From positions 208,389,627 through 208,453,626 of the forward strand of contig NC_134569.1 in assembly GCF_050947875.1 (NCBI RefSeq): a stretch of DNA of 64,000 nucleotides. The letters run 5' to 3'. Below are positions 39,546-51,050 of this stretch, piece by piece (position 1 is the stretch's first letter; every line of letters begins with the position of its first letter). The notes under the pieces were generated by a model. That model saw nothing but the letters and a program-made list of their open reading frames with translations. It ran no database searches and was not told the DNA's origin. Origin of the DNA: Dermacentor variabilis (lineage: Eukaryota; Arthropoda; Arachnida; Ixodida; Ixodidae). A program made the position numbers and the translations under genes.

Positions 39546-41659
39546 CTCACGTCACCTCCTCCCCCCTTGTATGGGAACTGCCTCTGCTCGTCCCTCCTCT
39601 CTACAATTCTACGTCCCCTCTGGGCTCGCACATTAGTATCAAGGGAAGCGCTGCAGTTTCTGGAATGCTTTTGAGGGGGCTCACGGATAATTACAGCTAT
39701 CAAGACGCTAATGTGGCGAGGCGGTGAGGTCAAAACGAGTTCCTCGCGTTGCCTTTCCTCTCTGACTCGCTCCTGTCACGTACACTCATGCTTTGAACCA
39801 CCCCCCGACGCGGTGTGCCAGACAGCAGCAGCTGCAGCAGTGGGAAAGTCGAAGGTAGAGACAAAGAAAGCTTCCCTTTAAAAAAAAAAATATCACGCAG
39901 AAAATCCATCCTCGCGGCAGCGCCGCTTTTGCCAAGTAGCGCCAGCCTTTAATGTGAGCCGCGGTTCCCTGATTCGTCGCTCATGCGAGTTCCGCGTCCG
40001 CTCTGGGACATCCGTTTCCGGCAGTTCCGCTTCCGGGATTTCGGGTTCCCGATTTTGCGCATGTTGCACGTTCGCACTTATATTCAGCAGGGACGTGGCT
40101 TCCGCCTAAACCAAAAGCTGGGCGGCGATTCCTAACTGCAGCATTTTCACACACAGTTTCCGCTGTCATCGAGCGATGTGTGTTCATATTTACCTGTGCG
40201 TGTGTGACACCGTGCTGGTTAATTTAGTTAAAACACTTTGACGGGCTAGTGGGTTTGAATCCATGATAGAATGTGTAAGCGCGATTGAACAAGGACCTAG
40301 AAAGAAGCAGACACACAAAGACAGCGCTGTCTCCGTGTGTCTGTTTCTTTCTACGTCCTCGTCGAGTCACGCTTACATATATTCTATCATTCATAATTTA
40401 GTAAGTTAATGCTTACAAGTATGTTTAGTATAACAAGTATAATTTAGTAAGTGAATGCTTACAAGTATGTGCAGCCGCCAAAACTACTATTCTTACTTCG
40501 TACACCTATTTGCTAATTTCAATCTGTGTTTCGCCTTTTCAGCGGAACTGCGAATTTTTCTTCACCCACAAATTGGTGACCCGGACGTGAAAGTCACATG
40601 TGTGTATATACGAGTATGTGTATGGTGTGCGTGTGGTCTTTTGTTTCTTTTTTTTTTTTTGAATGTTTGAAGTTTTAGACCTCACATGACACGGAATGAG
40701 CAAGGCACGCTATATTGTCAACAGAGCCGTTTCTGATACCTGTTAGCCCCAGGAGTTAAAGCTTAGCGACACATTCAGCTCGTCTTGTGGCCGTTCGCTC
40801 GCAATCGCTCCCATTATTGTAGTCATTGTGGAGAGCGCAGTTGGGCAGTAGCGTGGACGTTATCATTTCCATGTATGACGTCGTGCTATCACGTCGTACT
40901 AACAAGCGCATCTAAAGGTTTTTGAACGGCATCTCTCTGGCGCGTCGTTCCACGCTTCGAACACACCCGTCTGTCAGTAAAACTAACACGCATATGATGG
41001 AACTGCGCATGGCCTTCCTTCTCTGCATTGCGTTCGTTTGTGCAAACAAGACGTCGGAAATTGCGGCGCTAGCCTGTCGCAAATTTTGGATCGGCGTAAC
41101 GCTATTACCTGTTGACATGGTCTGGCATTAGGTCTCCCTCGCTGTCGTCGGGCCGCCAAGGTTGAGGAAGCGAGGAGGAGGGCGCCGATGAGCGTCCGAG
41201 GCGGCAGCCGCAGAGCTAGACTGGTGGGGTTTGAACGGTGACCCCGGCGGCCGCCCGTCGTTCATTACGAGTCGCGTCAGTAGAAAGTGGTACAGCGCGA
41301 CAGACGTAGATCCGCGGTCGCACTGTTGCAAAGTGATTGCCACTATAAGCGTGTCGTCACGGGCGCATTGTCATTCCTGAAGATTCAAGCTATATCTGTT
41401 GGGAGGCATTCGAAACATGCAGTCCTTCAAATGCAGAGGCGCATGCTTTCACCAATTTAAAATTTGTCTCGTTGCTCCGCACGGCATCCTACCTGTGACA
41501 GGCGTCGCACCATACACATATTACAGCGCCGTCCCGTTCTCTTCCGTCCTTTCCCTGTTTTCGCGCGGTATTTTGAAGCACCAGCTGTTTCCATCTAGCT
41601 CAGCTGTCCATGCTATTGGGGGCGAGGACTTAGGAGTCGCCATCCATCGGATCGAGAAA
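39546..41659. other. Intergenic, no gene recognised
   Basis: Long stretch without a supportable gene. It contains the fold-back repeat at 40263-40390, a short direct repeat (AATTTAGTAAGT...AATGCTTACAAGTATGT at about 40396-40428 and 40441-40470), and small low-complexity runs. Open frames of 60-80 codons have no recognisable motif. Confidence 0.5.
40263..40390. repeat. Fold-back (hairpin) MITE-like repeat
   Basis: Imperfect inverted repeat: ATGATAGAAT at 40263 pairs with ATTCTATCAT at 40381-40390. Inner arms (AGAAAGAAGCAGACACAC and GTGTGTCTGTTTCTTTCT) flank a palindromic centre AGACAGCGCTGTCT. It has no coding capacity. I believe similar hairpins are common in ticks, but that is from memory. 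Confidence 0.8.
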
Positions 41660-41903
41660 CATAAAGAAATCAAGAAAAAGAAATGGGCATGGGCAGGACA
41701 TGTAATGAGGAGAGAAGATAACCGGTCTTCATTAAGGTTTACGGACTGGATTCCGAGGGAAGGGAAGCGTAGCAGGGGGCTGCAGAAAGTTAGGTGGGCG
41801 GATGAGATTAAGGAGTTTGCAGGGATGGCATGACCACAATTAGTACATGACTGGGGTAGTTGGAGAAATATGGGTGAGGCCTTCGTCCTGCAGTGGGCGT
41901 AAC
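41660..41903 (+). pseudogene. RTE-type LINE, C-terminal end
   Basis: The last about 80 codons of an RTE RT protein: EIKKKKWAWAGHVMRREDNR, then GKRSRGLQKVRWADEI and GEAFVLQWA, with one stop near 41833. The matching part of the copy at 45853-46618 on the minus strand is much longer. The 3' end passes into a GAT/TGA repeat tail, as is usual for RTE elements. It is severely 5'-truncated. Confidence 0.85.
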
Positions 41904-41908
41904 CAGGC

Positions 41909-41942
41909 TGATGATGATGATGATGATGACGATGATGATGAT
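41909..41942 (+). repeat. (TGA)n tail of the RTE
   Basis: About 34 bp of GAT/TGA trinucleotide with one interruption, directly after the RTE 3' end. Confidence 0.9.
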
Positions 41943-43326
41943 CTATCGGAAGCGCCTCCTTTGCGTAGTATGAGGGATCATGCGGCGCGCTCATCATAGG
42001 TTTCGCTTACGGCGTTCCATTAAAACACCACGCGGCAGCCCTCCTGGACATTTCTGCAAGTAGTCTCGAAACGACGGAACTTTCTAACTGCCGAAATACT
42101 AATCTTAGGCAAACTGAAAATACGGAATCGTTTACAGACGCTATCTCTACAGAATACGTACAGTGAACGCCGCTGCGCGCGGTCGTCGCGAGAGTCTCCC
42201 GAACCGGCTTCTTGCGTGAAAGGTGGGCAAAGGCTGAGAGCAAACTATGTGAAGTATGATCTTAAGGTAGGCTGTCTGCATAACCAGACAGAGCATAACA
42301 GAACGAAGCCTCAATGCAGCGATCGAACGAGTTCGCAGCGACCGACAGCGCGTCGGCATGCATGTCCGCGCGCAGTGTTTTGCTTTCGTTGCGTGCGCGT
42401 TTTCGCACCATGCTGTGAGTTTTAGGTCACAGAATGTGAGCTTTTCGCAGTACACAAGCAACCATTGTTGTGCGAACGCTATCAGAGCTGTTAAAAAATA
42501 ATTTCGTTATAGAGACTTCGACGCCTACGGCGACTGTGATGTGCCGTCGCGACGGTTCAGTCTTTTTCTTTTTTCTAAATTCTTGGACGTTTCAATATTA
42601 TTTCTCAAGTTGCGTCGCACTGTATGTGTATCGGCCTTCTCAGCGTGCGATTTGCCGCTGCTTCTTTTTCGTAATCCAGTGTACTAATTCATAACACAAA
42701 CATGGCCATACGCCATGCCTTTTTTTAGTGGGCTTCTTACCGCTCTCTTTCCATTCCAGTGAACTTGCCAGTCTCTAGCATCAACAAGTTCACAGACCAA
42801 ACCGTCATGACATTAGCCGGGCAACGGGCGCACGCGAGCGTCTGTCTCAGTGCGCGTTTTCTGCTATTCACCGAACATCGCAGACCCGGCGCCGTAGCAG
42901 AAATACTCGCGTCTGTGCTTGCTGCATACCCGAGCTGTAGCCAATGGCTGTTTGCCGGTTCTAAGTTTCGCGAGCCAAACTTCACGCAGCTTGTCCTGCG
43001 GCTACGTGCGAATGAGGCTGACACCGGGCTCCTTTGCCTACGTCCGGCACTGCGGCAACGAGCAGTAGCCTGCCATGCTGCACGCCTCCAAAGGCAGCCA
43101 CTACCTATTATAGCGCTTTTAAATGTTGTCAAGCAGACACGCAAGGCGGGAATGCCTCACCAATTAATCAGAACCGCAGCACAGGTGTAACTTTAAACTT
43201 TCGTTTTCAGTTTGCTTCCGAAGCAGCCGACGCGGCCGCTTTGTCCACGTGATCCCTCATGGCACGTTACGCCGATGGTGGCGCCAGCTTTTCCATTGGT
43301 GGAGCTGGCCCCCAATACTGTGCCTA

Positions 43327-43454
43327 TATTCCCGCGCTGTTCACAGTAAAGATCCCAGCGACGTTAGAGTGTTTTAGTTTGGCGTTTTTATATTCCCGCG
43401 CTGTTCACAGTAAAGATCCCAGCGACGTTAGAGTGTTTTAGTTTGGCGTTTTTA
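43327..43454 (+). repeat. 64-bp tandem duplication
   Basis: Two adjacent near-identical 64-bp copies beginning at 43327 and 43391. Confidence 0.9.
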
Positions 43455-43630
43455 CGGTCCGCTCCGCTCCGAGTTGCCTGCTAAGCCCCAGCGGAGCGGT
43501 AGGCGATTTTCGCGTTTTACTTATGCGTTTAGCGTAGCGGAGTGGACCTTTCGTAGTCGTAGCGCCCTCTGGCCAAATTCAGTGTAGCTAAACAAAATAA
43601 AAAAAGATTTTGTCACGTTTACAGTATAGA

Positions 43631-43633
<3 letters not shown>

Positions 43634-43690
<57 letters not shown>
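43634..43690 (+). repeat. (AT)n microsatellite
   Basis: About 57 bp of AT dinucleotide repeat. Confidence 0.95.
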
Positions 43691-43692
<2 letters not shown>

Positions 43693-43929
43693 CTTCTTTG
43701 TTCATTAAGTGTCTAGACGTGCGCCTGAAATGCGTTATCGGTGCATCTTATTCAGTGGAAAATAAAGCGTCGTCTTGTTTAACGCCACGTGATAGCCAGC
43801 GAAGTTGCATTCCGCATCCGATCCAATGCTTTCCGACGCCAATGTGCCTGCGACGTTTTTCTTTACACTTATTTCCTTAGAGAACAAGTTGCAAGTGCGT
43901 TAGGCAAGTTAATAGCGCTCGCACTAGTG

Positions 43930-45532
43930 ATGCCGCCGAGAAGTGTGCTGGAGGACACCTTCCTCATGTCTACCTTGAGGTGGTCAGAGATGGATTTGTT
44001 GTGCCAGGAAGCGTTCCAGTACACGCGCCGAGACCCGCTGTCACTGCATGGCTACCGCGACATCGACGGCATGGACAGTGGGCAATTCCGCACGTACTTT
44101 CGCTTCGGGCAACGTGATGTGCGAAGGCTGCAGCGTGCACTGTTAATGCCGGAAGTTGTCTCAACGCCGCTGTGTGTCAACATTCCAGGAGCTGAGAGCC
44201 TCTGCCTAACGCTGCGGCGGCTGACATATCCGGACAGGCTGCGGGAACTGGAGTCGCTCTTCGAGCAACATTGTTCAGTGATTTCTTCGGCCAGTAATGC
44301 CGCGCTCGCACACATTGAGAGCACGTTCGGCCACCTTGTGCGAGACATGAATAATTATTTCTGACTGGACCTCGCTCAACTGGAAGCTTTTTCCCAGGTA
44401 TGCAGTCAGCTACCTGCCAGTGTGTGCTCGTACTCAGCTGTATCACGTTTACTCACAGGCCGTGAATTCCAAAGGGGCGACGCTCCACAACTGCTGGGGA
44501 TTCATCGACGGGACAGCGCGGGCCATTTGCCGTCCATCGAAGGACCAGAAGGTCTTTTCGGGGCACAAATGTTTTCGTGCCCTTAAATACCAGCCCATCA
44601 TGTGCCCCAATTTGATTATCTGCCAATTGAACGGCCCATTTGTGGGCAATCGACATGATGCAGCCAAGTTAACGATTTTGATTATTTTTGTTACGTACAG
44701 CCACTCGCTACATTATATGACTCAAACACATGCATAATGCAGTCACACCCGTGCGAGACAAGGCACAGACTTGCTTACTAGTTCCTTTGTTGAAACTGCT
44801 TCAGCGGCACTCCTTGTTCAAGTGCTTCTCATCTTATGAGTGACGTCGTGAGACAAATCTTGTCCCATGTGGTGATACGATTGTCAACGTGGTTGTGAAG
44901 AGGGCGTGGTAAAATTTAGTGAGGTCAAAATGGTAAAACAGTGACGTGCCCTAATTAACATTCTAATGCTATAAGCCAGTTTCGTCTGTTATTGTGCAGC
45001 ATGGTTACAGTTTAAATTGACAACAAAAATAACACCTATGAAGGCACAAATATTACTAGAAGCAATAGAAATACTTGTTTGATTGCGAAGTAATATGAAG
45101 GAACCTTTTTTGTTTAATAGAGTATCGTGTGAACTACCCTTGCATGAAGGAAGTGTGCATCGGAAAAATCACACTAGGCAGCTTTCTCAACAACTGTGTA
45201 TCGTTATTGGCAAGCCAGCTACTGTGCGCAGGTTGCAATGATATAGTCATCAGTGACATGCTGTAGTAAAATGTGCTCCTATATTTTCAGGTATCCTGCG
45301 AAATAGTAAGACATACCAAAAGATTGAAACTTGTCAGAGGGCACAGCTTTTACCTGTACGGTGATCCCGCTTATCCCTTGCGATCTCTGCTCCTGAAACC
45401 TTATGACGGGACTTATGACGAGCTGGTGCTTTACTTGCAAATTGTCACACCTGTATGTACGGTTCGCAGGTCTCGCAGCATTTTGGGGTTGAACCCCCAC
45501 AGTTGGAGGATTATTTGAGGCCACAGAACTGA
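43930..45532 (+). pseudogene. PIF/Harbinger transposase (HARBI1-like), decayed, three exons
   Basis: DDE transposase related to HARBI1. Exon 1 (43930-44397) starts at MPPRSVLEDTFLM and contains DSGQFRTYFRF and FEQHCSVISSASNAALAH. It has a TGA at 44362-44364 where family members have Trp. A 61-bp intron (44398-44458, GTATGC...CAG) keeps phase. Exon 2 carries CWGFIDGTARAICRPS (first catalytic Asp) and GPFVGNRHDAA (second Asp region); its donor looks mutated (GCAGCCAAGT). Exon 3 (45291-45532) has SKTYQKIE, one extra base, LYGDPAYPLRSLL, and the family-type end FGVEPPQLEDYLRP. The segment with the third catalytic residue (Glu) is deleted. It is dead by at least four lesions. Confidence 0.85.
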
Positions 45533-45551
45533 GTCACACAGTGAAAGCAGT

Positions 45552-48500
45552 TTATTTCAAGAGGCCTATAATTTGTTTTTGCTGCTCGTCGAGCGCAGTT
45601 TTAATGCTGCGAAGTATTTTTATATTTTCTTCGCGACGCTGGGCATCGAGTTTCTGCCGCCTGCTTCCGTTCTTCATGGGCCAGGTACCTTTCATCATAT
45701 TCAAGCCTTCTCTGCTGGATTTCTATTTCTTTATGGCGGAGAGTAAACTCTGTTCTCCTCTCTCCTTCGCAATAGCTCAAACCCCATAGCCTGGATGCCT
45801 CTGATTCCTGTAAAAGGTGGGAAAAAAAGCAAAAGCAAATGTGAAACCAATTCATCATCATCATCATCAGCCTGGTTACGCCCACTGCAGGGCAAAGGCC
45901 TCTCCCATACTTCTCCAACAACCCCGGTCATGTACTAATTGTGGCCATGCCGTCCCTGCAAACTTCTTAATCTCATCCGCCCACCTAACTTTCTGCCGCC
46001 CCCTGCTACGCTTCCCTTCCCTTGGGATCCAGTCCGTAACCCTTAATGACCATCGGTTATCTTCCCTCCTCATTACATGTCCTGCCCATGCCCATTTCTT
46101 TTTCTTGATTTCAACTAAGATGTCATTAACTCGCGTTTGTTCCCTCACCCAATCTGCTCTTTTCTTATCCCTTAACGTTACACCTATCATTCTTCTTTCC
46201 ATAGCTCGTTGCGTCGTCCTCAATTTGAGTAGAACCCTTTTAGTAAGCCTCCAGGTTTCTGCCCCGTAGGTGAGTACTGGTAAGACACAGCTATTATATA
46301 CTTTTCTCTTGAGGGATAATGGCAACCTGCTGTTCATGATTTGGGAATGCCTGCCAAACGCACCCCAGCCCATTCTTATTCTTCGGATTATTTCCGTCTC
46401 ATGATCCGGATCCGCCGTCACTACCTGCCCTAAGTAGATGTATTCCCTTACGACTTCCAGTGCCTCGCTGCCTATTGTAAATTGCTGTTCTCTCCCGAGA
46501 CTGTTAAGCATTACTTTAGTTTTCTGCAGATTAATTTTTAGACCCACTCTTCTGCTTTGCCTCTCCAGGTCAGTGAGCATGCATTGCAATTGGTCCCCTG
46601 AGTTACTAAGCAATTACGTGAGTGAAACCCTGAGTGAAACCAATTACGCTCATATTAACAGACTTCCATTATTTTGTGTCACAACTCGTACACTGCCACA
46701 GCAGCAGGTTATCACATCGTTCACCACCGTCTTGCATTTCAAATGAAAGTTAAGCATCTACTGAAATTGAAAAATACGAACGAAAAAAAGAACGGACGTA
46801 GTGTGTGTATACAGTGTTATCGCAAACGGAGCTAGGCGCCAGAAGACACCTTAACGAATCAGGCGAGTTTGATTTGCCGTACCTGTTGGGGCAGCTTGTA
46901 CGAATCATGCGAGTTTGATTTGCCGTACCTGTTGGGGCAGCTTGTACGAATCATGCGAGTTTGATTTGCCGTACCTGTTGGGGCAGCTTGTACGTGTCAC
47001 CGTCTTGTGCGCTTGTGGATGGGCACTTGAACGTGCTGGTTCGCATTGCCGTCTCCAGTGGCCTCCTCTGCTTGTGTGTTGTCGAGTACTACAAGGGCAT
47101 TAATGATTCATTGCAAAATTAACATGTGCATTAGTTAGTGTTTTATTTCATATTTTGGTGCTTTTCGTTTAATAGTCAATTGTGTTGCACCCTAGTAACT
47201 TTTTATGCACATGCACAAACACTGGTATGCAAGGAGCTCATTATGTAGTAATACTACCTCCTACATGAATATAAGTAAGCACAGTAGTAAGAGTGCACTT
47301 GCTTCTCATGTGTGTTTGTCCCCTGCCCATAGAAAAAACACCCTGTTTAACAGAGCCTGTTGTACGCATTGTGAATGACTGAATAAAATATTGTGCTTTG
47401 AGTGCACTTTGCACATACGTGATTGAATGGCTGCCCCTTCTTGAGTCGGCCTGCTCACACAGCTGTCGTCTAGAGTAGGGTCCCTAACCATTTATTCAAC
47501 TGGTAGCTCATTATCATACATTGAGAGCAGCAAGTATGAAGGAGAGTGCTCATCTGCACAACAAGGTAAAGGTATGACAACATTGTTGGTATAAAAATAC
47601 CTTCGAAGTACAAATTCATTATAGCTTAATTTTTAAGCAGATAGTGAATACAGCAAATTAAACGAGTGTTCAATTATGTTCAAACCATATCCTATATATC
47701 TGTAGGCTGAATAAAATAAATGACTGATCGAAGCTGAACAGTTTGTATAGGACAAAATAATGGGGGTTCAAGATTTTGGTCGGAAGAGTTCCTACGGCAC
47801 ATAATGAAGCACAGCTGCCAGTATGCGACCAAAAAACGCAATACTTGGAATGAAAATTCCTCAGCTAAATAACTATAGTCATAATGCCCGGCCTGCAATA
47901 CGCCACTCCATGAGCACTAGGCAAAACTTGCACGGCGTCGATCACGATCCGGAAATAAGAGCGTAACAGAAATTGCATCTGTGGACGCTGAGAAAATTTT
48001 GCGAACTACAAATTACACAGTCATCCGTTAATGCCAGTGCCCGCTCCTGATCACTTGCCATTTAGCTGCCCATCCTCGGTTGCGTAAACTGCGGTCATTG
48101 AAGCCGTGGCCGAGTCTAAGCTCGCGCGCCACGCGCTGCCGAGCCGTTGCCGACGGCACCGATGTGACAGGTCGCCGCTGCCCCGTGCAGCTTGCTCTTC
48201 GCGGCACGGTCTTCGGCACGCACCCGGCGTTCCGCATCAAGTCCGACACTTCTTGGAGCAGATGCTCACGCTCTCCATATTGCTCCTCGGTGCCGGATCT
48301 ACAGAGAAAACGAGCGGGTTACGCCTCGACTCTCCGTTTCACCTATGTCATATAGAGGGCGTACTGAAGAAACAGCGCAAACAGTACTAGAGAAGCAGAG
48401 CACTCACTTTCTCAAGTTGACTGTGTCTTGCTGCCTAAAGTATCTGCCGAGCAGGTCGACTCGCTCTTTGATGGCGGGAATGGTCAGCCCGCGCTGCACA

Positions 48501-48592
48501 GCGCGCACCGCATTTCGGAGTACATCTTCCCACGCTGCGGGGTTTTCAAATGAGTCGGCGCTAGTGACCTCTCGTAGTAGACAAATCTTCAT
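45552..48592 (-). CDS. Myb/SANT-like DNA-binding protein of the Harbinger element, three exons, one frameshift
   Basis: Second Harbinger gene, on the minus strand. Exon 1 (48592-48408) reads MKICLLREVTSADSFENPAA, then VQRGLTIPAIKERVDLLGRY. A GTGAGT donor follows. Exon 2 (48298-48055) begins after TTTCTCTGTAG and reads SGTEEQYGEREHLLQEVSDL and onward. Exon 3 (45807-45552) follows a good acceptor (CACCTTTTACAG) and reads ESEASRLWGLSY, then a charged, coiled-coil-like tail (RHKEIEIQQRRLEYDERYL). Splice phases agree at both introns. One extra base near 45650 shifts the frame before the expected end (ALDEQQKQIIGLLK). Harbinger elements need such a Myb-like partner to bind DNA and import the transposase. 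An in-frame stop just before the ATG at 48592 fits either a true start or a missing upstream exon. Its stop lies 19 bp from the transposase stop. Confidence 0.7.
45841..45852 (+). repeat. Target-site duplication of the RTE, left copy
   Basis: GTGAAACCAATT, repeated exactly at 46634-46645 on the other side of the minus-strand RTE. Confidence 0.85.
45853..46633 (-). mobile_element. RTE LINE, 5'-truncated, inside an intron of the Myb-like gene
   Basis: Minus-strand 3' half of an RTE element. A single open frame of 245 codons (46613-45876) reads LSNSGDQLQCMLTDLERQSR, LKINLQKTKVMLNSLG, LPLSLKRKVYNSCVLPVLTY, GAETWRLTKRVLL, KWAWAGHVMRREDNRWSLRV, KRSRGRQKVRWADEIKKFAG and GEAFALQWA. It covers the RT thumb and C-terminal region; the RT active site is missing because of 5' truncation. 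The tail is (TGA)n (ATC on the + strand, 45852-45867). Exact 12-bp duplications GTGAAACCAATT flank it. The open frame suggests a recent insertion. It lies in intron 2 of the Harbinger Myb-like gene. Confidence 0.9.
46646..48054 (-). other. Intron 2 of the Myb-like gene, remainder
   Basis: Intronic sequence between exons 2 and 3 apart from the RTE. It contains the 46-bp tandem repeat at 46857-46994. No other feature is recognised. Confidence 0.5.
46857..46994 (+). repeat. 46-bp tandem repeat, three copies
   Basis: Three near-identical 46-bp units starting at 46857, 46903 and 46949, each with GCGAGTTTGATTTGCCGTAC and GGGGCAGCTTGTACG. Confidence 0.95.
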
Positions 48593-49628
48593 CTATCCGA
48601 AATCGCTTTCATGCTTTGCGTTGCGCAGGCGAACATGGCGTGGTAGAAGCGGACGGCATGGTCAATATCTCGCTCTGTTGACCACGCCGCAATCTGGCGG
48701 CGTCGTCCTCTACTTCACGTTTCGTGGAACCGGTCGGATCGCGCGTCGACCATACCCGATTGTTCCGGTCCCCGGTGCTTAGCTGCTTTCAGCGCTGCTG
48801 TCTTGCCATCCTTTGAAACTTGATAGTGGCTCCTTGTGGCACTCAAGACGGCTTAGTTTATTTTTGAAGCTTTCTTTCGCTCTTATGCGCATTCCTGTGG
48901 TCGGACTTCCAAAGGCCGACGCAAATTGTGCGTGTGCTGGTGCAACCGCGTTGCTGGACACCTTGGTTGTGCTGGTTAACGGCTTTGTTCTCTATGGAAT
49001 TGCGCAGTGAAAGAGTGCCACCTGAATATCCTCACATGCAACACACGTACGATGTCAAGCGCGTCGTTCCTTTAATAGAGCGATGAGTACTTTGACAATC
49101 TTCGTCCGTGGTTTCTGGACAATTGTTTCCGTCAGTCTTTTATCCACTGACACCAGTAATAATGCCCGAGGTGCCCGCTATGGCTTCATAACTAGCTGTA
49201 TTACGCAAAAATAAAGGTCTTGTTGCGGCGTCGAACCTCCACACCCGTACGCGCACGTGTTGGCGCTGAATGATGCACCACTGGAGCCTCCGTCAGCTGG
49301 ATCGCAAGGCTGCGCACCTATGTGCATGCTTCATATATTTGGCTGTATTGCGCTGCAAGACCCCCATCCGGTGTCGGTGGCTGCTAAAAGCGCGCCTTCC
49401 TTTGCTGTATTCCAGGGGTGAGGCAATTTCTCGAAAAGTTAAAGGGCCTCTCACTAGGCGCCATTGAAAATATAAAGTATATGGTCTGCAAATAACAGGG
49501 CGCCGTCGAGGGAGTGTTTTACGGCAAGAATTTTCCAGCTTGCTTCATTGTTAGAAGTGACGAGAAAGGGAAATGTCGCGTTGCCATGCTGCCAAGAACC
49601 GAGCTTCACGGGGCAACGTTGACACGAA
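48593..49628. other. Right flank of Harbinger region, no gene recognised
   Basis: No coding gene is supported. The right terminus of the Harbinger element may lie here, but I see no terminal repeat that matches a left end. Confidence 0.4.
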
Positions 49629-49758
49629 ACCGCCGTGGTCACTGTGTGCGGCGTTGCGCCGCTAAGCAGGAGGTCGTGGGTTCAATCCCGGCCACGACGG
49701 CCGCATTTCAACGGCGGCGAAATGCAGAAACGCCCTTGGCATTGTGCTTTGTGTGTAG
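49629..49758 (+). mobile_element. Ruka-like SINE, 5' half (split by RTE)
   Basis: tRNA-like head (CCGCCGTGGTCACTGTG, then B box GGGTTCAATCCC), then GGCCGCATTTCAACGG. It corresponds to the first half of the SINE at 6394. The second half lies at 50953-51050, beyond the RTE. Confidence 0.8.
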
Positions 49759-50952
49759 GCTAAATAAAATAATCACTAAGAAAATTTCCGATAGAATAAG
49801 AGCTACACTGGAATTCAGTCAACCAACAGGCTGGTTTCAGGAAGGGATACTCTACAGTGGATGACATCCATGTAATGAATCAGGTAATCGAGAAATCCAG
49901 AGTACAATCAGCCTCTCTATAAAGGTTTCATAGATTACGAAAGCCATTTGATTCAGTTGAGATAGCGGCAGTCATAGAGACATTACATAATAAAGGAGTG
50001 AAGACCGCTTATGTAAATATATTGAAAAATATCTATGGAGATTCCACAACTACCTTAATTCGCCGCAAGAAAAGTAGAGATACTTATAAAGGCATCAGAC
50101 AACGAGACACAATATCTCCAATGCTATTCGTTGCTTCCTTGGAAGTATTCAAGCTATTAAACTGGGAAGGCTTACGAGTAAGGATCAACGGCGAATATCT
50201 CGGCAACATTCGGTTTGGAGATGTCATTGTCCTGTTCTGCAACACTGGGGACGAGTTACAACAAATGATCGATGACCTCAACAGAGTGAGCGTAAGAGTG
50301 GGGTTGAAGATTGATATACAGAAAACAAAAAACGAATGATCACTAGCTTGACAAGGGAACAAGAATTCAGGATCGCTAGTCAGCCTCTAGAGCCTGTGAA
50401 GGAGTAAGTTTACCCAGGTCAATTGCAGGGGATCCTGACCCTGGGAAGGAAATCTACAGAAGAATAACGGCAGACACTGTCAGAACCTGACTGGAAACTT
50501 ACCACTATCATTGAAGAGAAACGTACACAATCAATGCATTCTGCCAGTGCTAATATATGAGGCAGAAACTTGGAGATTCACTAAGAAGCTGGAGCACAAA
50601 GACCGGGCAAAAAGCGATGGAACGAAGAATGTTAGGCGCAACGTTGAGACAGACAGGAAGGGAGCGATGTGGATCAGAGAGCAAACAGGGATAGCCTATA
50701 TTCTAATTGACATTAACAGAAACAAATGGAGCTGGGCAGGTCATGTAATGCGTAGGTCAGAAAACCGGTGTACCATTAGGGTTACAGAGAAGGTGCCAAC
50801 AGAAGGGAAGCGCAGTCGAGGACGGCAGAAGACAAGGTGGAGCGATGAAATTAGGAAATTCGCAGGCGCTAGCTGGAATCGGTTGGCGAAGGACAGGGGT
50901 AATTGGAAATCGCAGGGAGATGATAGGCTGGTGATGGTGAAAAATAAAACCT
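49759..50952 (+). pseudogene. RTE LINE RT fragment inserted in a SINE
   Basis: RTE RT in broken frames: KIITKKISDRIRATLEFSQ (49760-49815), a VETAYVNILKNIYG-like stretch, an intact-looking run 49998-50339 with ASLEVFKLLNWEGLRV and GDELQQMIDDLNRVSVRVG, LKRNVHNQCILPVLIYEAE and WSWAGHVMRRSENR to KRSRGRQKTRWSDEIRKFAG. The active site reads FGDV instead of FADD (about 50215). Stops and frameshifts abound. The 3' end is a degraded GAT/TGG tract, with no long tail. AAATAAAA lies at both edges (49762-49769 and 50943-50950) as a possible target duplication. Confidence 0.82.
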
Positions 50953-51050
50953 CTGGTGGTCAAAATTAATCCTGAGCCCGCCCTCCCCAGCGCTATGGCG
51001 TGCCTCATAATCATATCGTGCTTTTGGCACGTAAAACCCGAGAACTGAAT
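50953..51050 (+). mobile_element. Ruka-like SINE, 3' half (split by RTE)
   Basis: CTCTGGTGGTCAAAATTAAT, then ATGGCGTGCCTCATAATCAT and TTTTGGCACGTAAAACCC: the second half of the SINE whose head is at 49629. Confidence 0.8.

Larger units (their letters stand above)
41943..43929. other. Intergenic, no gene recognised; left part of Harbinger region
   Basis: No gene is supported. A 64-bp tandem duplication lies at 43327-43454 (TATTCCCGCGCTGTTCACAG starts each copy), and an (AT)n run at 43634-43690. The left end of the Harbinger element at 43930 onward must lie somewhere here or in the preceding hundred bases of its gene, but I could not identify its inverted repeat. Confidence 0.45.

Noticed and set aside
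42759..43190. 143-codon frame upstream of the Harbinger transposase
   Set aside because: No domain or motif, overlapping open frames on the other strand, and no supporting neighbour; it is likely chance.
46857..46994. CRISPR-like array
   Set aside because: Units are contiguous without spacers and the sequence is eukaryotic; it is a simple tandem repeat.
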